A DNA stretch of 64,000 nucleotides from Anoxybacterium sp963668245 (GTDB lineage: Bacteria > Bacillota > Clostridia > Peptostreptococcales > Anaerovoracaceae), in assembly GCA_963668245.2 (NCBI GenBank), contig CAXXKB010000006.1:68882-132881 (forward strand), written 5' to 3'. The translations under genes and the position numbers were made by a program. Under the pieces are notes generated by a model, which had not been told where the DNA came from, ran no database searches, and saw nothing but the letters and a program-made list of their open reading frames with translations. The stretch's first letter is position 1; every line of letters begins with the position of its first letter. Of this stretch, positions 35,653 through 44,778 are shown piece after piece.

Positions 35653-36589
35653 GAGCCTCTTTGACAACTCACAAAGAGCAAAAACAATATTTGATGTGGC
35701 TGGTAGTGAAATTCAGAACTGGTGTTTTGAAGGGACAAAAGAAGAATTAAAACAAACCAATGTAACACAGCCATGTATTTATACCGTATCTATTGCAGCA
35801 TACGAAGCCTTTTTAGAAGCTTTGGAAAAAATGGAACCTTCTGTTTCAAAGAATGTTCAAATTCAAGGTGTTGCAGGGTTTAGTCTGGGGGAATATTCTG
35901 CTTTGACTGCTGCAGGTGTAATCTCAGACTTTCAAGAAGGAATTGAGATTGTAAAAAAACGTGGCGCGTGGATGAACCAGGCTGGAAAAAATAAATCTGG
36001 AGAGAATATTGGCGGGATGGTTGCGGCATTGGGTGAGCGGAAAGCTATTTTAGAATGCGTGGACCAGTCAAGAGAGAATGGAATCTTGGAAGGGGTAAAT
36101 TTTAACTCCCCAGTTCAGACGGTAGTTGCAGGAGATAAAGCGGCTTTAGAGCGATTTACCGCAAATGCAAAGGGTGCCTGTGGTATTAAAAAAGCAATAC
36201 CTCTTAGTGTAAGCACCGCGTTCCATAGTCCTATGATGGAACCAGCCGTTTTAAAACTGCAAGAGCTGTTGTTATCCTCCAAGTTGCAAAATCCAACCAA
36301 AGTGGTTTATTGCAATGTAACTGGGAAAGATCTTATGGCAGACTGTGCTGAGCAAGAAAGTACTTGGATTGCAAATTTAATGGCGAAACAAGCAAAGAGT
36401 CCGGTCTACTGGCAGGAAACAATTGAAAACATGGCTGCTGATGGGATAGATACATTTATTGAATTTGGTCCAGGGACAACATTATGTGGAATGGTGAAAA
36501 AAATTGCACCAAACGCAACCACCATGCATGTAGAAGATATGGAAACCCTAGGGCACACAATGGAGACGTTATTGGATTTGCTTTCATAA
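35597..36589 (+). CDS. fabD: Malonyl-CoA:ACP transacylase
   Basis: Loads malonyl groups on ACP. 330 residues: LLFAGQGAQYSGMG, catalytic Ser in GFSLGEYSALTAAG, His in STAFHSPMM, and EFGPGTTLCGMV near the end. MKIGLLFAG is preceded by GAGGAGG (12-nt spacing). acpP, often between fabK and fabD in Firmicutes, is absent here. Confidence 0.95.
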   Translation: MKIGLLFAGQGAQYSGMGKSLFDNSQRAKTIFDVAGSEIQNWCFEGTKEELKQTNVTQPCIYTVSIAAYEAFLEALEKMEPSVSKNVQIQGVAGFSLGEYSALTAAGVISDFQEGIEIVKKRGAWMNQAGKNKSGENIGGMVAALGERKAILECVDQSRENGILEGVNFNSPVQTVVAGDKAALERFTANAKGACGIKKAIPLSVSTAFHSPMMEPAVLKLQELLLSSKLQNPTKVVYCNVTGKDLMADCAEQESTWIANLMAKQAKSPVYWQETIENMAADGIDTFIEFGPGTTLCGMVKKIAPNATTMHVEDMETLGHTMETLLDLLS

Positions 36590-36633
36590 TAGAAAGCAAT
36601 GATAAATAGATTTCACAAGAAAGAGGTGGAACC

Positions 36634-37374
36634 ATGCTGAACGGAAAAAGTGCGGTCATCACAGGCGGTGTACGAGGAATTGGAAAAGCCATTGCGGAAG
36701 AGTTTTGCAAACAAGGAGCAAATGTGTTACTTTGTTATCGGAGCAATGATGAAGCTGCAAATGAAACCGTCAAAGAATTATCCCAATATGGGACAAAAGT
36801 TGAACTGCTAAAGGGAGATGTGGCCAATCCGGCACATGCTGAAGAAGCTGTAAAACATGCGGTTGCATTATTTGGAAAAGTTGATATTTTAGTAAACAAC
36901 GCAGGTATTACAAAAGATAAATTATTGATGCGAATGAGCCCTGAGGATTTTGATCAGGTGATTCAAGCAAATTTAAATGGAAGTTTTTACTTTTTGAAAG
37001 CCTTTTCAGCTGTAATGGTGAAGCAAAAAGGCGGTCGAATTGTGAATATCTCTTCAGTAGTAGGAGTAAGGGGAAACCCAGGCCAAGTGAACTATAGTGC
37101 TTCAAAGGCTGGAATCATTGGAATGACGCTGTCCGCCGCAAAAGAACTGGGCAGAAGAGGAATCACAGTGAATGCTGTGGCGCCTGGATTCATTGAAACC
37201 GAGATGACAGAGATTCTTACAGAAGATCAGAAGAAGGCAATGTCAGATGTCATTAGCCTTGGAAAACCAGGAAAAGCGGAAGATGTAGCAAATACAGTTG
37301 CATTTTTGGCTTCAGATCAAGCTGCTTATATCACCGGACAGGTTATCGGTGTCGATGGCGGCATGGCAATGTAA
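36634..37374 (+). CDS. fabG: 3-oxoacyl-ACP reductase
   Basis: NADPH-dependent SDR of 246 residues: ITGGVRGIGKAIAEE (nucleotide site), VNNAGITKD, Ser in ISSVVGVRG, YSASKAG (Tyr/Lys), and the C-terminal TGQVIGVDGGMAM typical of FabG. AGAGGTGG before the ATG. Confidence 0.95.
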   Translation: MLNGKSAVITGGVRGIGKAIAEEFCKQGANVLLCYRSNDEAANETVKELSQYGTKVELLKGDVANPAHAEEAVKHAVALFGKVDILVNNAGITKDKLLMRMSPEDFDQVIQANLNGSFYFLKAFSAVMVKQKGGRIVNISSVVGVRGNPGQVNYSASKAGIIGMTLSAAKELGRRGITVNAVAPGFIETEMTEILTEDQKKAMSDVISLGKPGKAEDVANTVAFLASDQAAYITGQVIGVDGGMAM

Positions 37375-37392
37375 GCAGAAAAGAGGATGGAA

Positions 37393-38622
37393 ATGGAAAG
37401 AAGAGTAGTAATTACAGGAATGGGAGCCGTGACTCCTTTAGGAAATAACGTAAAGGATTTTTGGGAAAATATAAAAGCAGGCAAGAATGGAATTTCCACA
37501 ATCACACATTTTGACCCGGAAGTGCAAAAAGCTAAAAATGGAGCGCAAGTAAAAGATTTTACGTTCCACGACAAAAAAGAAGCAAGAAGAACGGACTTAT
37601 ATTCTCAGTACGGAGTGACAGCTGCACTTGAAGCCATGGAGGATAGTGGATTAAAGAGTGGAGAGAACATTGATTCAGATAGAATCAGTGTCATGGTAGG
37701 CTCAGGAATCGGTGGGATATCCACATTGGAAGCCGAAGTGCAAAAGGCCATGGAAAAAGGGATTTCTAGAGTATCGCCGTTTCTTGTCACCTCTGTAATT
37801 GGAAATATATTGGCAGGGAATATTGCCATTGCATGCCAAGCAACTGGAAGCTGTCTTGGTGTTGTTACTGCTTGTGCAACCGGTACACATGCGATTGGAG
37901 AAAGTTACCGAAGCATCAAACATGGCTATTCGGATGCAGCAATTGCTGGTGCGTCAGAAGCTCCGTTTGCTCCAGTTTGCTTTTCGGGCTTCGCAAATAT
38001 GACGGCTTTATCTACAAGAGAAAACCCTGATAGGTGTTCAACTCCTTTCGACAAAGAAAGAGACGGATTTGTAATGGGTGAAGGAGCAGGAATTGTAATT
38101 TTGGAAGAATACGAGCATGCAGTTGCTCGTGGTGCAAGGATTTACGCTGAGGTGGTTGGCTATGGTACCACTTGCGATGCGTATCATGTGACGATGCCTT
38201 CCCCAGAAGGAACTGGCGCAGCAAAAGCGATGGAAATGGCCATTCAAGACGCAGGAATTGTTCCAGAAGACATCTCCTATATCAATGCTCATGGTACCGG
38301 CACGCCGTATAATGATTTATTTGAAACAAGAGCAATCAAAAAAGTGTTTGGAGAAGCGGCATATCAAGTTCCAGTAAGCTCTACAAAAAGCATGACAGGA
38401 CACTTGCTAGGTGCAGCAGGAAGCATAGAAGCTATTGTTTGTGTCAATGCAATTCTGGATAGTATAATTCCTCCAACAATTCATCTGGAAGTACCCGATG
38501 AAGAATTGGATTTAGATTATGTTCCCGGTGTTGCAAGAAAGCAGGAACTGACCTATACCATGTCTAATTCGTTGGGATTTGGTGGTCACAATGGGTGCCT
38601 GATACTGAAGAGGTATGAATAG
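37393..38622 (+). CDS. fabF: Beta-ketoacyl-ACP synthase II
   Basis: Elongating condensing enzyme, 409 residues. VVITGMGAVTPLGNN at the start, Cys in VTACATGTHAIGE, and His residues in INAHGTGTPYND and STKSMTGHLLGAAG. The second ATG is preferred: AAGAGG lies 6 nt before it and immediately abuts the first. The stop overlaps the fabZ start (TAGTG). Confidence 0.95.
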   Translation: MERRVVITGMGAVTPLGNNVKDFWENIKAGKNGISTITHFDPEVQKAKNGAQVKDFTFHDKKEARRTDLYSQYGVTAALEAMEDSGLKSGENIDSDRISVMVGSGIGGISTLEAEVQKAMEKGISRVSPFLVTSVIGNILAGNIAIACQATGSCLGVVTACATGTHAIGESYRSIKHGYSDAAIAGASEAPFAPVCFSGFANMTALSTRENPDRCSTPFDKERDGFVMGEGAGIVILEEYEHAVARGARIYAEVVGYGTTCDAYHVTMPSPEGTGAAKAMEMAIQDAGIVPEDISYINAHGTGTPYNDLFETRAIKKVFGEAAYQVPVSSTKSMTGHLLGAAGSIEAIVCVNAILDSIIPPTIHLEVPDEELDLDYVPGVARKQELTYTMSNSLGFGGHNGCLILKRYE

Positions 38623-39050
38623 TGAGATTAGATAAAGATCAGATTAAAGAAATCATTCCACACAGAGATCCGTTTTTACTCATTGATGAAATCATTGAGT
38701 TTGAGGCAGGAAAACGTGTGGTGGCAATGAAATATGTCAGTGAAAAAGAGTATTACTTTGAGGGACATTTTCCTCAGGAAAAAGTAATGCCGGGAGTGCT
38801 GATTGTAGAAGCATTGGCGCAAGCTGGTGCTGTTGCCATCCTTTCCATGGATGTGCATAAAGGAAAAATCGCCTACTTTGGAGGAATCAAAGAAGCGAAA
38901 TTCAGACAAAAGATTGTTCCCGGGGATATATTACGCCTGGAAGTTGATCTGGAGCGGATGAGAAGTAAGGCAGGCTATGGAAAAGCTGCTGCTTATGTAG
39001 GAGATAAACTCGCTTGTGCATGTGAGATTATGTTCGCCATCGGATCATAG
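38622..39050 (+). CDS. fabZ: 3-hydroxyacyl-ACP dehydratase
   Basis: Hot-dog fold dehydratase, 142 residues: IPHRDPFLLIDEI, then GHFPQEKVMPGVLIVEALAQ with the catalytic His and Glu. Starts with GTG that shares a base with the fabF stop, implying translational coupling; GAAGAGG lies upstream. Confidence 0.94.
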   Translation: MRLDKDQIKEIIPHRDPFLLIDEIIEFEAGKRVVAMKYVSEKEYYFEGHFPQEKVMPGVLIVEALAQAGAVAILSMDVHKGKIAYFGGIKEAKFRQKIVPGDILRLEVDLERMRSKAGYGKAAAYVGDKLACACEIMFAIGS

Positions 39051-39060
39051 GAGATGAGGC

Positions 39061-40575
39061 ATGGATATCACAAAAAAACTGAACGATATATTAGTAAGCC
39101 TATTTAACAATGTTTTGAAAATGGAAGAGGATGCAATTAAAAACTCATCCAGACACAATTTGTCGATTACAGAAATCCATACATTGACAGCCATCGGTGA
39201 GGGAAAAGCGAAGACGATGACTCAGGTGGCAGCAGCATTGAAAATTAGTGTGAGCACACTGACAACTGCAATCAACAAATTGGTAGACAAAAAATATGTT
39301 AATCGTTTTCGCGTGCCGGAAGACCGCAGAATTGTCAAAATTGAATTAACCGAAGAGGGTACTGCTGCAGTAAAAGAACATGAAGAATTTCATCTGAAGA
39401 TGATTTATGATGCGGTGGCAGACTTAAATGAAGGAGAAAAAAATATACTCCTCCAATCCTTAGACAATATTCACGAGTTTTTCCGCAAACAAAAGATTAA
39501 AGCAATCAAAGGAGATGGTCCATTGAAACTTCAACCCCTTGCCTTAGGTGATGTAACAATTCCGGTTCCTATTTTTCAGGGTGGTATGGGAATTGGCGTA
39601 TCTTTGTCCAAATTGGCGGCGGCTGTTGCCAGATGCGGTGGTGTCGGTGTTATCTCTGCAGCACAAATTGGATTTATGGAACAAGATTTTTATACAAACC
39701 CCAAGGAAGCAAACATTCGGGCATTAAAAAGATGCATTATAGAAGCAAAAGAATCCATTCAGGATGTTTTAAACAAAGGACTCATTGCGGTAAATATTAT
39801 GTGTGCCAGCAGGCATTATGATGAGTATGTAGAAGCAGCTGTGGAGGCTGGTGTTGATATGATTATATCTGGTGCGGGTCTTCCTACTTCATTGCCTGGT
39901 GCTGTCAATAGCAGCAAAGTAAAGCTAGTTCCTATTGTATCCTCTGCCCGTGCAACGGCACTGATCATTAGAAGCTGGACAAAAAAATACAATCGTGTTC
40001 CTGATGCAGTGCTCTTTGAAGGACCTGAAGCAGGAGGTCACCTTGGTTTCAAGGAAGAACAGCTAGAAGATGCCCAGAATCATTTTTACGATACGGTGAT
40101 GGAAATCAAAGAAGAACTAGATGATTTACCAGACTGCCCGCTTATCGTTGCTGGAGGAATCTATACAAAGGACGACATTCAAAAAGTTCTTTCTTATGGC
40201 GCGGATGGTGTACAGCTGGGTACTCGCTTTGTTACTACGGAAGAATGTGATGTTCATCCTAGATTTAAAGAAGCATACATTAATGCAACAGAAGAAGATA
40301 TGGTTGTCCTAAAAAGTCCTGTTGGTATGCCAGGAAGAGCCATACGGACCCCGTTTATCAAACGAGTAGAAGGGGGACGAATTCCGCCAGAAAAATGTAA
40401 CCGTTGCTTGACTCCTTGTAAAGCAGAAGAAGCACCATATTGCATTACTCAGGCTTTGATTAATGCAGCAAAAGGTGACATTGAAAACGGACTTGTTTTT
40501 TCTGGAAGCAACGCATATCGTGCCACCAAAATTGAAACTGTTGCTGATATTTTCAAAGAACTCACAGAAGATTAA
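39061..40575 (+). CDS. MarR-family regulator fused to FabK/nitronate monooxygenase-like flavoprotein
   Basis: 504 residues in one uninterrupted frame. Residues 1-145 are a MarR/FabT-type winged helix (ITEIHTLTAIGEGKAKTMTQ, VSTLTTAINKLVDKKYVNRF, VPEDRRIVKIELTEEG). After a short linker, 165-500 are a 2-nitropropane dioxygenase/FabK-like barrel (IFQGGMGIGVSLSKLAAAV, FEGPEAGGHLGF, IVAGGIYTKDDIQ, DGVQLGTRFVTTEEC) with a Cys motif CNRCLTPCKAEEAPYC. Last gene of the fab operon. The operator at 33532 suits its MarR half, so a flavin- or acyl-responsive repressor is a reasonable inference; a second enoyl reductase is the alternative. Confidence 0.88.
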   Translation: MDITKKLNDILVSLFNNVLKMEEDAIKNSSRHNLSITEIHTLTAIGEGKAKTMTQVAAALKISVSTLTTAINKLVDKKYVNRFRVPEDRRIVKIELTEEGTAAVKEHEEFHLKMIYDAVADLNEGEKNILLQSLDNIHEFFRKQKIKAIKGDGPLKLQPLALGDVTIPVPIFQGGMGIGVSLSKLAAAVARCGGVGVISAAQIGFMEQDFYTNPKEANIRALKRCIIEAKESIQDVLNKGLIAVNIMCASRHYDEYVEAAVEAGVDMIISGAGLPTSLPGAVNSSKVKLVPIVSSARATALIIRSWTKKYNRVPDAVLFEGPEAGGHLGFKEEQLEDAQNHFYDTVMEIKEELDDLPDCPLIVAGGIYTKDDIQKVLSYGADGVQLGTRFVTTEECDVHPRFKEAYINATEEDMVVLKSPVGMPGRAIRTPFIKRVEGGRIPPEKCNRCLTPCKAEEAPYCITQALINAAKGDIENGLVFSGSNAYRATKIETVADIFKELTED

Positions 40576-40606
40576 TCTTTAAAATATCATTAACACAAGA
40601 TGAATA

Positions 40607-40653
40607 AAAAATGGGCTACGCACTAGTTTCTAATTAGTACGATAGCCCATTTT
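40607..40653. terminator. Bidirectional terminator after the fab operon
   Basis: AAAAATGGGCTA pairs with TAGCCCATTTT; T-runs on both sides serve the fab operon and the convergent cyclo-ligase gene. Confidence 0.8.
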
Positions 40654-40692
40654 CGATTGAATGGATACCCTCAAGCCGTCTTCGGTGTCGGA

Positions 40693-41280
40693 TCATTCAA
40701 TTTGAAGCGAAACATTCGTGTGGATCGTAAGGATTTTATCCATTTTAATATCTGTAGGATAGACAGGGATGCATTGAAGCACCTGAAAGTCATAAGCCAA
40801 TCCTAACTTAAAGGCATTGGGATTGAGTCGAACCAAAAATTGATCATAACAACCTTTGCCGTAACCGATACGATTTTCATACTGGTCAAATACCGTTCCT
40901 GGAACAATCACCAAATCAATTGCAGACAAATCTGCTTCTTGGCACAGTTCTGGGTTTGGTTCTGCAATGCCCATTTTGGAGATGGTAAGATAAGTAATTA
41001 TCAAACCTTCGGGGGGGATAATGCAAGGGCGGATTTGAAATGATTGATCCATAGTGGGTAAAACAAGAGTCTTGCCAGTGGCTCGAATTTTATCAATGAT
41101 GGGACCTGTTGGAACTTCATTTCGAAAGTCCATGTAAACCATAATCGTTTGAGCCTTTTGATATTCCTCCATCTGAATAAGTCGGTCTGCTGCTGATTTT
41201 CCAGCTCGCAGCACGGATTCTATTGGAAGAGAGTCTCTTTTTTCTAAAATACGTTTGCGTATGGTACTTTTATCTGCCAT
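40693..41280 (-). CDS. fau: 5-formyltetrahydrofolate cyclo-ligase
   Basis: Converts 5-formyl-THF to methenyl-THF with ATP. 195 residues: STIRKRILEKRDSLP at the N-terminus, MDFRNEVPTGPIIDKI, IVPGTVFDQYENRIGYGKGCYDQFL (ATP and folate loop) and LAYDFQVLQCIPVYPTDIKMD. Family length. Only a weak purine-rich site (AAAGGACGG) precedes the ATG. Confidence 0.93.
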   Translation of the reverse strand: MADKSTIRKRILEKRDSLPIESVLRAGKSAADRLIQMEEYQKAQTIMVYMDFRNEVPTGPIIDKIRATGKTLVLPTMDQSFQIRPCIIPPEGLIITYLTISKMGIAEPNPELCQEADLSAIDLVIVPGTVFDQYENRIGYGKGCYDQFLVRLNPNAFKLGLAYDFQVLQCIPVYPTDIKMDKILTIHTNVSLQIE

Positions 41281-41748
41281 CGCTTGGAGTCACCGTCCTT
41301 TATTGGATTAATTAAGCATATATTAGCATATTTTTTTAATTTTCGCACGATAAATCATTTACTTTTACAAAATAAGTGTGAAAACCAATATGAAATCAGT
41401 GGAAAGGAATTCTATCAATCGAAAAAGCAGATTTGTACGGAAAGAGAGCATATAAGTTCGGTTTTCTCCAAGCCTTTCAGTTGACAGAAAATTGTGTCAC
41501 TGATAAACTACAAGTAAATGTAGAGAAAATTTAAAATTTTTCTCCAAGCCTTGATTCTTATGGAAAAACACAATTGGTTTCGAACCATAAGACATATGGA
41601 AATGCAATCACTTTCCATGCTGGAATGGGAGAAGGCGAAGAATTAGAGCAGCGTTTGCCTATTCTTTTTTTGGTGGGGTGAGTTTTTGTTTTCACGATGA
41701 AGGCGAACTATTGGAAGCGAAATGAGGCAATTTTATCAGGAGGTTCTC
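41281..41748 (+). promoter_or_regulatory. Promoter and structured leader of the aldehyde oxidoreductase gene
   Basis: TTGACA (41481-41486), 17-bp spacer and TAAACT (41504-41509) lie about 240 bp before the ATG. The transcribed leader has hairpins CTACA/TGTAG (near 41510), GAGAAAATTT with AAATTTTTCTC, TCTTATGG/CCATAAGA (41556-41592) and ATGGAAA/TTTCCAT (41596-41619). TTTCTCCAAGCCTT-like sequence occurs twice (near 41463 and 41540). No known riboswitch consensus is evident. No gene is supported in this stretch. Confidence 0.45.
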
Positions 41749-44595
41749 ATGAAACAACTAAGAAAAATGACACTGAACATCAATGGTGCAGATAGAATGT
41801 TTATCTGCGATCCGGAAGAAGACACCCTGTCAACGGTGGTCAGAAGACTGGGCCTGACCGGAACAAAAGTAGGGTGTGGAACAGGAGTGTGTGGCTCTTG
41901 CTCTGTGATCCTAAACGGAAAAGTAATTCGTTCTTGTACCAAGAAAATTAAAACCATCGAAGAATACAGCACCATTACTACAATAGAAGGAATCGGTGCA
42001 CCAACTAGATTACACCCATTGCAGGTAGCATTTATGAATAAAGGAGCAGTCCAGTGCGGATTCTGTTCCCCGGGCTTTATCGTATCGGCATATGGTCTTT
42101 TAACAGAAAACCCGGATCCAACGAGAGAAGAAGTGAGAGATTGGTTCCAAAAACATAGAAATATTTGCCGCTGCACAGGTTACAAACAGATTGTAGATGC
42201 AGTTATGGCAGCAGCAAAGGTGATGAGAGGCGAATGTGATATCGAAGATATCAAAGTGAAGCTTCCAGAAAACAAGGAGTACTATGGACTGCCACTAGTC
42301 AGACCAGCATCTTTAGCAAAAGTATGCGGCGTCTGTGATTATGGTGATGACATCGAACTAAAAATGCCGGGCAGCACCCTACATGTGGTGATGGTACAGC
42401 CAAGAGTAGCCCACCATGCCAAAATCATAAAGATCAATACAGAAGAAGCGGAAAAAATGGAAGGGGTCTACAAAGTCATCACCCATAAAGATGTAGTAGG
42501 GTCCAACCGACTAAACTTCTTCCAGTGTTCTGAACGAAGCATCGCAACGGAACAGACCCATATCCTACTAGCAGAAGAAAAGATATTTAACTATGGAGAC
42601 ATCATCGCCCTTGTCGCAGCAGATACAAAAGAACATGCAAGAGCAGCAGCAGCAAAAGTAACCATGGAGTTTGAGCAGTTGCCAGAATACCTAAGCTATC
42701 TAGAAGCAGCAATGCCGGATGCCATTAGAATTCATGATGACCATCCAAATGTATGGAGCGAACAGCCTACCATCAAAGGCGCAGGGCACGACACCCCAGC
42801 ACTTTTTGAAGATGCGCCGAATGTAGTAGAGGGAAGCTTCTATTCTACAAGAGAACCACATATGTCCATCGAAGGAGACACAGTACAAGCATATTGGGGA
42901 GATGACGGACTGCTTACCGTACACTGCAAAGCCATGGGAATTTACATGAACATTGGAGATATAGCAGAAGCAACAGGACTGCCAGTAGAAAAAGTACGAG
43001 TTGTACAAAACCCAACAGGAGGAACCTTCGGATGGGGGACCGCAGCAGCAACCTATTCCCTAGCAGCCATCGCATGCCTTGCGTGTGACGATATGCCTGT
43101 AGCCCTTTCCATGACCTATGCAGAGTTTATGGCATTCTCCGGAAAGAGAGCGCCAGCCTATACAAACGGCAGACTCGCATGCGACAACCAAGGGAAAATC
43201 ATCGCAGCAGAATGGGATTGCGGAGTAGATCACGGAGCATACAACGAACTAGGAGATGACCTGATCACAAGACCAGCAAGATTCATGTTCTTCCCATATA
43301 GCGTACCAAACGTCATGGGACTAGCAAGAGTTGCATGCACCAACCATTCCTATGGAACAGCATATCGAGGGTACGGCTCACCACAAGCATACACAGCATC
43401 AGAAGCACTCATGGATATGATGGCAGAAAAACTGAATATGGATCCATTCGAATTCCGATACAAAAATATCGCAAGAGAAGGAGACCTGAACATCAACAGC
43501 TATCCATACGTAGATTACGTCATGGAAAAAATCATGGACACCATGAAACCAGTGTATGATAAAGCCGTAGCAAGAGCAAAAGCAGAAGATACACCGGAAA
43601 AGAGAAGAGGCGTAGGACTGGCATGGGGTGGATACAACGTAACAGAAGGACCAGCGGACCAGTGCACCATCGCGTTAGAACTGAGAGAAGACGGAAAGTT
43701 TGTAAAATATGATACATGGCAAGACCAAGGACAAGGGGGAGACGTAGGATCGCTCCAGTGTACCCTGGAAGCATTAAAGCCACTAGGCGTTAGCGTAGAT
43801 GACATCGTACTGATCCAAAACGACAGCAAATACTGTCCAGACTCAGGACTGTCCGCATCCTCAAGACAGCATTATATGAACAGCAAGACCTCTAAGATGG
43901 CAGCAGACCAGCTGATTGCAGCCATGACAAAGGAAGATGGAAGCTTGAGAACTCACGCAGAAATGGTAGCAGAAGGCATTCCGACAAAATATGAAGTACA
44001 GTACCTAAATCCAAGCGATCCAGACCTTTGCGGACTCGATCCAAACACAGGGGTAGGAAATCCAACCCCAGACTATACCTACGGATTATTCCTGGCAGAA
44101 GTAGAAGTGGATGCAAAGACAGGAAAAGCAACGGTCATCGGATACACTTGTGTGGATGATGTAGGCGTCATCGGAAACATCGATTCCGTAAATGGACAAG
44201 CCTACGGCGGATTATCCCACTGTATTGGATTTGCCTTGACAGAAAACTACGACGATGTGAAAAAGCATAACAATCCACTGGGAGCGGGAATCCCAGCCAT
44301 CAAAGATATACCAGATGACTTTAACCTGATTCATATCGAAACACCAAGAAAGAAGAATCCGTTTGGATCATCAGGAGCATCAGAAGCGTTCCAGTCAGCA
44401 GGGCATGTAGCAGTAATCAACGCCATCAACAATGCGTGCGGCGTCAGAGTATATGAACTGCCAGCAACCCCAGACAAAATCAAAGCAGGCATGGAAAAGC
44501 TAGCCAATGGAGAGAACGTAGAACCACCTAAGAAGTACTTCCTTGGCTCTGATTTCTACGAGCAGATGGAATCCATCAAGAACAATCCAATCTAG
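41749..44595 (+). CDS. Mop-type aldehyde oxidoreductase (molybdenum hydroxylase)
   Basis: 948 residues in one chain: plant-type 2Fe-2S domain (GCGTGVCGSCSVILNG), second 2Fe-2S domain (QCGFCSPG, CRCTGY), then the two molybdopterin domains (from about 190), including NPTGGTFGWGTAA, YRGYGSPQAY and, near the end, GSSGASEAFQSAGH with the catalytic Glu. No FAD domain, as in Desulfovibrio Mop. It hydroxylates aldehydes or N-heterocycles; the substrate is not readable. ATG follows AGGAGG. The gene prefers A- and C-ending codons (GCA, CCA, ATC, TAC) more than its neighbours, suggesting high expression. Confidence 0.92.
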   Translation: MKQLRKMTLNINGADRMFICDPEEDTLSTVVRRLGLTGTKVGCGTGVCGSCSVILNGKVIRSCTKKIKTIEEYSTITTIEGIGAPTRLHPLQVAFMNKGAVQCGFCSPGFIVSAYGLLTENPDPTREEVRDWFQKHRNICRCTGYKQIVDAVMAAAKVMRGECDIEDIKVKLPENKEYYGLPLVRPASLAKVCGVCDYGDDIELKMPGSTLHVVMVQPRVAHHAKIIKINTEEAEKMEGVYKVITHKDVVGSNRLNFFQCSERSIATEQTHILLAEEKIFNYGDIIALVAADTKEHARAAAAKVTMEFEQLPEYLSYLEAAMPDAIRIHDDHPNVWSEQPTIKGAGHDTPALFEDAPNVVEGSFYSTREPHMSIEGDTVQAYWGDDGLLTVHCKAMGIYMNIGDIAEATGLPVEKVRVVQNPTGGTFGWGTAAATYSLAAIACLACDDMPVALSMTYAEFMAFSGKRAPAYTNGRLACDNQGKIIAAEWDCGVDHGAYNELGDDLITRPARFMFFPYSVPNVMGLARVACTNHSYGTAYRGYGSPQAYTASEALMDMMAEKLNMDPFEFRYKNIAREGDLNINSYPYVDYVMEKIMDTMKPVYDKAVARAKAEDTPEKRRGVGLAWGGYNVTEGPADQCTIALELREDGKFVKYDTWQDQGQGGDVGSLQCTLEALKPLGVSVDDIVLIQNDSKYCPDSGLSASSRQHYMNSKTSKMAADQLIAAMTKEDGSLRTHAEMVAEGIPTKYEVQYLNPSDPDLCGLDPNTGVGNPTPDYTYGLFLAEVEVDAKTGKATVIGYTCVDDVGVIGNIDSVNGQAYGGLSHCIGFALTENYDDVKKHNNPLGAGIPAIKDIPDDFNLIHIETPRKKNPFGSSGASEAFQSAGHVAVINAINNACGVRVYELPATPDKIKAGMEKLANGENVEPPKKYFLGSDFYEQMESIKNNPI

Positions 44596-44623
44596 TGAAA
44601 TTTTGAATAATATGATACAATAT

Positions 44624-44655
44624 AGTCGGTCTGTGATACCTATCGCAGACCGACT
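44624..44655 (+). terminator. Long hairpin after the aldehyde oxidoreductase gene
   Basis: AGTCGGTCTG pairs with CAGACCGACT, and an inner GATA/TATC pairing extends the stem. It has no T-run, so it may be a processing or stabilising hairpin that lowers expression of the downstream genes. Confidence 0.5.
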
Positions 44656-44778
44656 TGTACGATATGGTGTTTTGAATGGCCCATATATTCACATCATGCG
44701 TTTTGAATATGTAGGAATATCCCTACTTTTTTACATGTTATTGTCATGACAGTAGTAAGAATAGATCATAGGTGAACT

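Noticed and set aside
41510..41748. Molybdenum cofactor riboswitch
   Set aside because: Hairpins are present but I cannot align them to the known Moco RNA core; reported only as an unassigned leader.
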